Below the pieces are notes generated by a model. It had not been told where the DNA came from. It did not search any database and worked only from the letters and a program-made list of their open reading frames with translations. This document shows, piece by piece, positions 57,872 to 64,000 of a DNA stretch of 64,000 nt (its first letter is position 1; every line of letters begins with the position of its first letter). The DNA comes from Streptomyces sioyaensis. Lineage in GTDB: Bacteria > Actinomycetota > Actinomycetes > Streptomycetales > Streptomycetaceae. The translations under genes were made by a program, and so were the position numbers. The stretch is from the NCBI RefSeq assembly GCF_004122735.1, contig NZ_SDIF01000030.1:1-64000 (forward strand), written 5' to 3'.

Positions 57872-58669
57872 ATGCCCCCCGCCGCCCGGAAGCCGCGCCC
57901 GCGCCGGTACGACCCGAAGAAGACCCGTGCAGCCGTCACGGCCCAGCTCGCTCACGTCCAGGAGGCCGTAAGCGCGCTGGCGCCCGGCCAATTGGCGCTG
58001 CCGACCCGGCTCGGCGACTGGACGGTGCGCGAGCTGGTGGCGCATCTGTCGTTGACGCTCGGCAGCGTGGCGCGCAGCCTGGCGCAGCCGGTTCCGCCGC
58101 GGGCGGCGGCCACCCTGCTGGAGTGGCCGTCCGCGGCCGCCCCGCTCGCCTCGGACATCGACGAGCGCACCCGCGCGCTGGCCGCCGCCCACGATCCCGT
58201 GGAGCTGCTGGCGCGCACCGCGGCGGAGTTCGCCGAGGTCGTCCTGCCGGAGCCGGACGACCGGCCGCTGCCCTCCCGGCCCGGCGCGATGACGCTGGCC
58301 GACATCCTGGTCACCCGCTGTGTCGAACTCGTCGTGCACTCCGACGACCTGGCGGCGGCGACCGGCCGGGAGATCCCCCTCGACCGCCAGGCGCTGGCCG
58401 CCACCACCCGCCTGCTGGCCGACGTCCTGGCGGACCGGGCGCCCGGCGGGTCGGTGGAGCTGCGGATTCCGCCGTTCGCCGTGGTGCAGTGCGTGGCGGG
58501 CCCCAAGCACACCCGCGGCACCCCGCCGAACGTCGTCGAGACCGACCCGCTGACCTGGATCCGGCTCGCCACCGGCCGTACGTCCTGGGCCGAGGCGCGG
58601 GACGCGGCGACCGTCAGCGCCAGCGGCGAGCGGTCCGACATCGGTGGATATCTGCCCCTGCTGAGCTGA
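57872..58669 (+). CDS. Mycothiol-dependent maleylpyruvate isomerase-family protein
   Basis: 265 residues. The N-terminal DinB-like four-helix domain has LPTRLGDWTVRELVAHLSLTL, with the His of the metal site, and LADILVTRCVELVVHSDDLA with further ligands; the C-terminal SCP2-like part includes PPFAVVQCVAGPKHTRGTPP and DPLTWIRLATGR. These proteins use mycothiol with a divalent metal; only a few have known substrates. It stands between purL and purF in the genome, as is usual in streptomycetes, but has no evident purine role. Confidence 0.87.
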   Translation: MPPAARKPRPRRYDPKKTRAAVTAQLAHVQEAVSALAPGQLALPTRLGDWTVRELVAHLSLTLGSVARSLAQPVPPRAAATLLEWPSAAAPLASDIDERTRALAAAHDPVELLARTAAEFAEVVLPEPDDRPLPSRPGAMTLADILVTRCVELVVHSDDLAAATGREIPLDRQALAATTRLLADVLADRAPGGSVELRIPPFAVVQCVAGPKHTRGTPPNVVETDPLTWIRLATGRTSWAEARDAATVSASGERSDIGGYLPLLS

Positions 58670-58980
58670 CGGGGCGGGCTCGGCACCGGACGGGGGTGAT
58701 GGTCCGGCGCCCGCAGCGGCGGCGGCCGCGGGGCGTCGCGCATCTCACACGGAGCGGGCCGCGCCCCCGCGGCCGCGTGATCCACCCGGCCGTCGCTCCG
58801 CGTCCCGCGCCCCGGCCGGGCACCAGGTGAGCCAAGGGATCCGGGGGGCGCCGGGGCGGCGGGCCGCCCCCTGCGAGGCGTGGGCACGTCAAGGCGGGCG
58901 GCCCCTGGTTCATGCACTCGTCCAGATCCCGAGCCATCCCCGGTTCGGATGAATCCGCGACCTGCCCTAGACTCGGTGCC
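58670..58980. other. Intergenic region before purF
   Basis: 311 bp with no gene. A GGGGCGGC-GG-GCCGCCCC hairpin (58853-58870) could terminate upstream transcription. The purF promoter is placed at its right end: TTCGGA (58944-58949), 18 nt, TAGACT (58968-58973). Confidence 0.55.
58944..58973 (+). promoter_or_regulatory. purF promoter, leaderless
   Basis: TAGACT (58968-58973) ends 7 nt before the GTG at 58981; a TTCGGA -35-like hexamer is 18 nt upstream. The mRNA should begin at the start codon. Confidence 0.6.
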
Positions 58981-60540
58981 GTGCCACGTGGTGACGGACG
59001 ACTCAGCCACGACCTGCTCCCCGGTGAGAAGGGCCCCCAGGACGCTTGCGGCGTCTTCGGTGTCTGGGCTCCGGGTGAAGAGGTCGCCAAACTCACCTAT
59101 TTCGGGCTGTATGCGCTGCAGCACCGTGGACAGGAGTCCGCGGGCATCGCGGTGAGCAACGGCTCCCAGATCCTCGTTTTCAAGGACATGGGCCTGGTTT
59201 CCCAGGTCTTCGACGAGACTTCGCTCGGCTCCCTCCAGGGCCACATCGCCGTGGGCCATGCCCGCTACTCCACCACCGGTGCCTCGGTGTGGGAGAACGC
59301 CCAGCCGACGTTCCGTGCCACCGCGCACGGCTCCATCGCGCTCGGCCACAACGGCAACCTGGTCAACACCGCCGAGCTGGCGGACCTTGTCGCCGCGCTG
59401 CCCCGTGAGGGCGGCCGGGCGACGCAGGTCGCGGCCACCAACGACACCGACCTGGTGACGGCCCTGCTGGCCGGCCAGGTCGGCGAGGACGGCAAGCCGC
59501 TGACCGTCGAGGAGGCCGCCCCGCGCGTCCTGCCGAAGGTCATGGGCGCCTTCTCGCTCTGCTTCATGGACGAGCACACGCTCTACGCCGCCCGCGACCC
59601 GCAGGGCATCCGCCCGCTGGTCCTGGGCCGCCTGGAGCGCGGCTGGGTGGTGGCCTCGGAGACCGCCGCCCTGGACATCTGCGGCGCCAGCTTCATCCGC
59701 GAGATCGAGCCCGGCGAGATGGTCGCCATCGACGAGAACGGCCTGCGCAGCAGCCGCTTCGCCGAGGCCCGCCCCAAGGGCTGTGTCTTCGAGTACGTCT
59801 ACCTCGCCCGCCCGGACACCGACATCGCCGGCCGCAACGTGTACCTCTCCCGGGTGGAGATGGGCCGCAAGCTCGCCGCCGAGGCACCCGCCGACGCCGA
59901 CCTGGTGATAGCGACTCCGGAGTCCGGCACCCCGGCCGCCGTCGGGTACGCCGAGGCCAGCGGCATCCCCTACGGCTCGGGCCTGGTCAAGAACTCCTAC
60001 GTCGGCCGGACCTTCATCCAGCCCTCGCAGACCATCCGCCAGCTCGGCATCCGCCTCAAGCTCAACCCCCTCAAGGAAGTCATCCGCGGCAAGCGCCTGG
60101 TGGTCGTCGACGACTCGATCGTCCGCGGCAACACCCAGCGCGCGCTCGTACGGATGCTCCGCGAGGCCGGCGCGGCCGAGGTCCACATCCGGATCTCCTC
60201 CCCGCCGATCAAGTGGCCGTGCTTCTTCGGCATCGACTTCGCCACCCGCGCCGAGCTGATCGCCAACGGGCTGTCGGTCGAGGAGATCGGCAAGTCCCTG
60301 GGCGCCGACTCCCTCGCGTACATCTCCATCGACGGCATGATCGAGGCGACCACGATCGCCAAGCCGAATCTGTGCCGCGCCTGCTTCGACGGCGAGTACC
60401 CGATGGAGCTGCCCGACCCGGATCTGCTGGGCAAGCACCTCCTGGAATCGGAGACCGCGAGCCGGACGAAGTCCGATGTGGACGGCGTCCAGACGCTCAC
60501 CGCCGGGGTCGGCGGCGCCGACGCGCTGCGTCGCCCGTAG
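58981..60540 (+). CDS. purF: Amidophosphoribosyltransferase
   Basis: 519-residue committing enzyme of purine synthesis: PRPP plus glutamine to phosphoribosylamine. A 22-residue propeptide precedes the Ntn nucleophile Cys23 (DACGVFGVW), so autocleavage is expected. The glutaminase half has HRGQESAGIAV and HNGNLVNT; the transferase half has the PRPP motif VVVDDSIVRGNT. Cysteines in CFFGIDF and NLCRACFDGEYP are typical of the Fe-S-containing B. subtilis-type enzyme. GTG 58981 is the start conserved in streptomycetes. purM follows after 34 nt. Confidence 0.97.
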   Translation: MPRGDGRLSHDLLPGEKGPQDACGVFGVWAPGEEVAKLTYFGLYALQHRGQESAGIAVSNGSQILVFKDMGLVSQVFDETSLGSLQGHIAVGHARYSTTGASVWENAQPTFRATAHGSIALGHNGNLVNTAELADLVAALPREGGRATQVAATNDTDLVTALLAGQVGEDGKPLTVEEAAPRVLPKVMGAFSLCFMDEHTLYAARDPQGIRPLVLGRLERGWVVASETAALDICGASFIREIEPGEMVAIDENGLRSSRFAEARPKGCVFEYVYLARPDTDIAGRNVYLSRVEMGRKLAAEAPADADLVIATPESGTPAAVGYAEASGIPYGSGLVKNSYVGRTFIQPSQTIRQLGIRLKLNPLKEVIRGKRLVVVDDSIVRGNTQRALVRMLREAGAAEVHIRISSPPIKWPCFFGIDFATRAELIANGLSVEEIGKSLGADSLAYISIDGMIEATTIAKPNLCRACFDGEYPMELPDPDLLGKHLLESETASRTKSDVDGVQTLTAGVGGADALRRP

Positions 60541-60574
60541 AGCTCGTCCACACACGACAGGAAAGTTCTCAGCC

Positions 60575-61645
60575 ATGTCCGCTGAATCCTCCGGTGCCAG
60601 CTACGCAGCCGCGGGCGTCGACATCGAAGCCGGCGATCGCGCCGTGGACCTCATGAAGGAGTGGGTGAAGAAGGCCACCCGCCCCGAGGTCGTCGGCGGC
60701 CTGGGCGGTTTCGCCGGCCTCTTCGACGCCTCCGTCCTGAAGCGGTACGAGCGCCCGCTGCTCGCCTCGGCGACCGACGGCGTCGGCACCAAGGTCGACA
60801 TCGCCCGCAAGATGGGCGTCTACGACAGCATCGGCCACGACCTCGTCGGCATGGTCGTCGACGACCTGGTCGTCTGCGGCGCCGAACCGCTGTTCATGAC
60901 CGACTACATCTGCGTCGGCAAGGTCTACCCCGAGCGGGTCGCCGCGATCGTCAAGGGCATCGCCGAGGGCTGTGTGCTCGCCGGCTGCGCGCTGGTCGGC
61001 GGCGAGACCGCGGAGCACCCGGGGCTGCTGGGTGCGGACGAGTTCGATGTCGCCGGCGCCGGCACGGGCGTCGTCGAGGCCGACCGGGTCCTGGGCGCGG
61101 ATCGCATCCGTACGGGCGACGCGGTGATCGCCATGGCGTCCTCCGGGCTTCACTCGAACGGGTACTCGCTGGTCCGCCACGTCCTGTTCGACCGAGCGGG
61201 AATGCCCCTGGACCGGGAGATCCCGGAGTTCGGCCGCACGCTCGGCGAGGAGCTCCTGGAGCCCACCAAGATCTACTCGCTGGACTGTCTGGCGCTGACC
61301 CGCACGACCGAGGTGCACGCCTTCTCGCACATCACCGGCGGCGGCCTCGCCAACAACCTCGCCCGCGTGATCCCGGACGGTCTGCACGCCACGGTCGACC
61401 GCGGCACCTGGACGCCGGGCCCGGTCTTCGACCTGGTCGGCTCGGCCGGTGCGGTCGAGCGCCTGGAGCTGGAGAAGACCCTGAACATGGGCGTCGGCAT
61501 GATCGCCGTCGTCCCGCAGGAGTCGGTGCAGGCCGCCCTGACCACGCTCGCCGACCGCGGGGTGGACGCCTGGGTCAGCGGCGAGATCGTCGACCGCGGT
61601 GACCACGCAGAAGCAGTGACCTTGACCGGTGACTACGCGAGCTGA
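60575..61645 (+). CDS. purM: AIR synthetase (phosphoribosylformylglycinamidine cyclo-ligase)
   Basis: 356-residue PurM-fold enzyme cyclising FGAM to AIR with ATP. Motifs are YAAAGVDIEAGDRAV, GGLGGFAGLFD, ATDGVGTKVDIARKMG, HDLVGMVVDDLVVCGAEPLF and ASSGLHSNGYSLVRHV, then FSHITGGGLANNLARV. AGGAAA is 12 nt upstream of the ATG. Operon with purF. The end is convergent with the DUF3073 gene. Confidence 0.97.
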   Translation: MSAESSGASYAAAGVDIEAGDRAVDLMKEWVKKATRPEVVGGLGGFAGLFDASVLKRYERPLLASATDGVGTKVDIARKMGVYDSIGHDLVGMVVDDLVVCGAEPLFMTDYICVGKVYPERVAAIVKGIAEGCVLAGCALVGGETAEHPGLLGADEFDVAGAGTGVVEADRVLGADRIRTGDAVIAMASSGLHSNGYSLVRHVLFDRAGMPLDREIPEFGRTLGEELLEPTKIYSLDCLALTRTTEVHAFSHITGGGLANNLARVIPDGLHATVDRGTWTPGPVFDLVGSAGAVERLELEKTLNMGVGMIAVVPQESVQAALTTLADRGVDAWVSGEIVDRGDHAEAVTLTGDYAS

Positions 61646-61756
61646 GCAGCCCGACCGGGCCGGCGCCCGCACCGGCAACCACCGGTGCGGCGCCCGCACC
61701 CGTCGTCATACGGTGCGCAGCGGACGTCCCACCCGCCGTCATCCGGGCAGCACAGA

Positions 61757-61786
61757 ACCCGGTCCGGGCAATGCCCAGGACCGGGT
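61757..61786. terminator. Bidirectional terminator between purM and DUF3073
   Basis: ACCCGGTCC ... GGACCGGGT, a perfect 9 bp outer stem with GGG/CCC pairing inside, in the gap between the convergent genes. Confidence 0.75.
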
Positions 61787-61822
61787 CCGCGATGCTGTAG
61801 CGGGTGCCGCGAGCGCAGAGCG

Positions 61823-62068
61823 TCAGGCGCGCCGACGCTGCTCGGACGAGTCGCCCTCGTCCTCATCGTCGTCGTTGTACAGCTCTGCGTACCGTGCGTA
61901 CGGGTCGTCGTCCTCGTCATCCTCGAACGGCTCTGCGTTCGGAGGCTGCTGGTTCGACGGTGATGCACCCAGCTCGTCGGCCAGTCGTGAGAGATCCGTC
62001 CCACCGCTGCTGTACTTCAGCTGGCGGGCGACCTTTGTCTGCTTGGCCTTGGCCCGGCCGCGCCCCAT
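61823..62068 (-). CDS. DUF3073 family protein
   Basis: 81 residues: a basic start (MGRGRAKAKQTKVARQLKY), a conserved SSGGTDLSRLADEL, then an extremely acidic tail (EDDEDDDPYARYAELYNDDDEDE). The family is restricted to actinobacteria, next to purM, and has no assigned function. The charge split could suit nucleic acid or protein scaffolding. The basic N-terminus is intact and codon use is normal. Confidence 0.9.
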   Translation of the reverse strand: MGRGRAKAKQTKVARQLKYSSGGTDLSRLADELGASPSNQQPPNAEPFEDDEDDDPYARYAELYNDDDEDEGDSSEQRRRA

Positions 62069-62383
62069 GGGTCGACCCCCTCAATGACGGGGCTCGATGG
62101 CCCCAGAGTCTTGACACGCGTTCATGGATCAGAGCGGGCTCTCGACAGAGAGACCGGCCCGTAGGGCTTTAACGGTACCTGCTTCCGCGGCCATACGGTA
62201 CGTCGCCCGCATCACCCGCCGCTCGGCACGACCTGCAAGGCGCCCCGTCCCCGCTGGTCAACTGCGATTTTAACCTGTCCTGTCCGGCGACCCGCCGACG
62301 GGTGGTGAGGGATGTCTCCCCCGACCGCCCGCGGCGGGCCGCGCAAGGCTGTCTTTCCGGCCGTCCCGGCCGTTCCTGCTCGG
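62069..62383. other. Intergenic region DUF3073 / vdh
   Basis: 315 bp. It holds the DUF3073 promoter (minus strand) and the 3' end of the vdh transcript. Frames across it are short and Arg/Pro-rich. I see no gene and no clear hairpin next to vdh. Confidence 0.5.
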
Positions 62384-63490
62384 TCAGGCGCGCCGCCGCG
62401 CCTCCGCCATCCGCTGCTCGGCCAGACGGTCGGCGGCCGCGGCGGGCGGAATGCCGTCGGCCTTCGCACGCGCGAATATCGCGAGCGTGGTGTCGAAAAT
62501 CTTCGCCGCCTTGGTCTTGCAGCGGTCGAAGTCGAAGCCGTGCAGCTCGTCGGCCACCTGGATGACGCCGCCGGAGTTCACGACGTAATCGGGGGCGTAG
62601 AGGATGCCGCGGTCGGACAGGTCCTTCTCGACGCCGGGGTGCGCGAGCTGGTTGTTGGCGGCACCGCACACCACCGTCGCGGTCAGCACCGGCACCGACT
62701 CATCGCTGAGCGCACCGCCCAGCGCGCACGGCGCATAGACGTCCAGCCCCTCGGTGCGGATCAGTTCCACGGTGTCGGCGACGGCGGTGACCTGCGGATG
62801 CGCGGCGCGCACCCGGTCGACGCAGTCGCTGCGCACGTCCGTGATCACGACCTCGGCACCGTCCTGGAGGAGGTGCTCCACCAGGAGGTGGCCGACCTTG
62901 CCGACGCCCGCGATGCCCACCTTGCGGCCGCGCAGCGTCGGATCGCCCCAGGCGTGCTGGGCCGAGGCGCGCATGCCCTGGAAGACGCCGTAGGCGGTCA
63001 GGACGGAGGAGTCGCCGGCGCCGCCGTTGGCGGGGGAGCGGCCGGTGGTCCACTTGTTCGTCCGGGCCACGACGTCCATGTCGGCGACGTAGGTGCCGAC
63101 GTCGCAGGCCGTGACGTAGCGGCCCCCGAGGGAGGCCACGAACCGGCCGTAGGCGAGCAGGAGTTCCTCGGTCTTGACCAGATCGGGGTCACCGATGATC
63201 ACGGCCTTGCCGCCGCCGTGGTCCAGCCCGGCGAGGGCGTTCTTGTAGGACATGCCGCGCGACAGGTTGAGGGCGTCCAGCACGGCCTCCTCCTCGGAGG
63301 CGTAGGCATGGAAGCGGGTGCCGCCGAGGGCGGGGCCCAGAGCGGTGCTGTGGATGGCGATCACGGCTTTGAGGCCGCTGGCGCGGTCCTGGCAGAGAAC
63401 GACCTGCTCATGGCCCCCCTGCTCCGTTCGGAACAGGGTGTGCAGAACGCCGCCGTCGGTGCCGGCGGGGGCCGGACGTACGTCAGTCAC
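62384..63490 (-). CDS. vdh: Valine dehydrogenase (Leu/Val/Phe dehydrogenase family)
   Basis: 368-residue NAD-dependent amino-acid dehydrogenase that starts branched-chain amino-acid catabolism and so supplies acyl-CoA precursors for polyketides. Substrate domain [12 protein letters not shown] and catalytic Lys in [15 protein letters not shown]; Rossmann domain [18 protein letters not shown]-terminal [25 protein letters not shown] 63490 has GGGAG 8 nt upstream; an ATG five codons earlier is possible. Location beside DUF3073 and purM matches streptomycete vdh. Confidence 0.95.
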   Translation of the reverse strand: MTDVRPAPAGTDGGVLHTLFRTEQGGHEQVVLCQDRASGLKAVIAIHSTALGPALGGTRFHAYASEEEAVLDALNLSRGMSYKNALAGLDHGGGKAVIIGDPDLVKTEELLLAYGRFVASLGGRYVTACDVGTYVADMDVVARTNKWTTGRSPANGGAGDSSVLTAYGVFQGMRASAQHAWGDPTLRGRKVGIAGVGKVGHLLVEHLLQDGAEVVITDVRSDCVDRVRAAHPQVTAVADTVELIRTEGLDVYAPCALGGALSDESVPVLTATVVCGAANNQLAHPGVEKDLSDRGILYAPDYVVNSGGVIQVADELHGFDFDRCKTKAAKIFDTTLAIFARAKADGIPPAAAADRLAEQRMAEARRRA

Positions 63491-63702
63491 TGTGGTGACT
63501 CCCATAGGTCGCGAGGGATGCCCTCGTGGGGGTGGAGAGGGCCGGTTGACAAGAGCGTAAGACCTGCCGGGCCGGTTGATCCGTCGGGTGCCGAGGATCA
63601 CCCTCTCCCGGGGGACGGGCGTGGGACGATCTGGTCGTATCGCAGGCCGGCGGGGGCCTTCGGGAGCTCCCGGCGGCGGACTCCCCCTTTGAAGGAGCGG
63701 GC

Positions 63703-64000
63703 GTGGCCCTGGCGTCGTCGGTGAAGGTCCCGTACATGGCATATCTACGGGTCTATGAGCCGCTGGCTGCATTCCCCGAGCCGGAACGCTCCCACTGGGC
63801 GCGCTATGCCAAGCGGGAGGACACCCCGACCGCCCAGGACGAGCAGCGCCGGGCACTGGCCGATCTGCTGCCGACCCCGCCGGTGCCGGTGCCGGTCCAC
63901 GAGAGCGCGGACGCCTTCGTCGCCGTCGTGGACGAGGTGACGTGCGTGTGCCCGTGGCGCACCCGGCTGCGTGGCTGGCAGGCCCTGGAGGAGCTGACCG
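63703..64000 (+). CDS. Conserved hypothetical protein, 5' part only
   Basis: Open reading frame from GTG 63703 (AAGGAG 5 nt upstream) that runs off the window with no stop. The ~99 visible residues include [33 protein letters not shown] and [21 protein letters not shown]. It diverges from vdh. In S. coelicolor a conserved unknown gene lies between vdh and bldC (from memory), and this is probably its orthologue. The function is unknown. Confidence 0.75.
   Translation, partial: MALASSVKVPYMAYLRVYEPLAAFPEPERSHWARYAKREDTPTAQDEQRRALADLLPTPPVPVPVHESADAFVAVVDEVTCVCPWRTRLRGWQALEELT

Noticed and set aside
57952..60576. 874-residue minus-strand frame opposite the isomerase-like gene and purF
   Set aside because: It crosses two real genes and an intergenic gap; shadow composition only.

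Overview
The window is high-GC chromosomal DNA from a Streptomyces-type actinomycete. The evidence is strong third-position GC bias, frequent GTG starts, the dnaK-grpE-dnaJ-hspR operon with HspR (HAIR) operators, an Lsr2-family protein, mycothiol-dependent and F420-dependent enzyme families, a valine dehydrogenase and an exact Streptomyces-type parS site. Almost everything is core-chromosome housekeeping. Accessory material is limited to a broken toxin/immunity cassette (13.3-15.2 kb), a Uma2 remnant (9.5 kb) and a decayed 1.4 kb stretch between two identical tRNA genes (52.0-53.5 kb).

Layout. 0.2-4 kb: an FG-GAP lipoprotein and a membrane Fe-S oxidoreductase, both leftward. 4.2-12.5 kb: the heat-shock block (dnaK, grpE, dnaJ, hspR, then clpB), with HAIR operators before dnaK and clpB. 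12.7-21.9 kb: a YbjN protein, a frameshifted toxin with immunity-like genes, an aminotransferase, small conserved proteins, a membrane spermidine synthase-like protein, an SRPBCC protein and an aldose epimerase. 21.9-25.9 kb: pyrE, parS, fba, a DHA2 transporter and DUF3151. 26.1-29.1 kb: a tryptophan-to-anthranilate operon (kynA, kynU and a kynurenine formamidase-like hydrolase). 29.2-31.2 kb: a two-component system. 31.3-35.3 kb: a BP74-like secreted protein and an ABC exporter divergent from a MarR-like regulator, with a palindromic operator between them. 35.3-45.2 kb: a degenerate diacylglycerol-kinase-like gene, purA, a Ser/Thr kinase, a VTC-domain protein, a class III aminotransferase, a GntR regulator and a SLATT-like protein. 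45.4-61.7 kb: most of de novo purine synthesis (purD, purC, purSQL, purF, purM), interspersed with a degenerate M48-like protein, a DMFase-like protein, three tRNA-Gly genes, an Lsr2 paralogue and a mycothiol-dependent enzyme. 61.8-64 kb: DUF3073, vdh and the start of a conserved gene cut by the window edge.

How it fits together. HspR, encoded at the end of the dnaK operon, should repress both that operon and clpB. PurD, PurF, PurSQL, PurM and PurC cover five steps from PRPP to SAICAR, purA starts the AMP branch, and pyrE supplies UMP. From remembered S. coelicolor gene numbers, the left part (dnaK to purA) runs in descending SCO36xx order and the right part (purD to vdh) in ascending SCO40xx order. 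These blocks lie on opposite sides of oriC in that species, so this window probably spans an inversion breakpoint somewhere between purA and purD. Several genes have a TANNNT-like -10 box ending 6-8 nt before the start codon, which suggests leaderless transcripts and helped choose starts.
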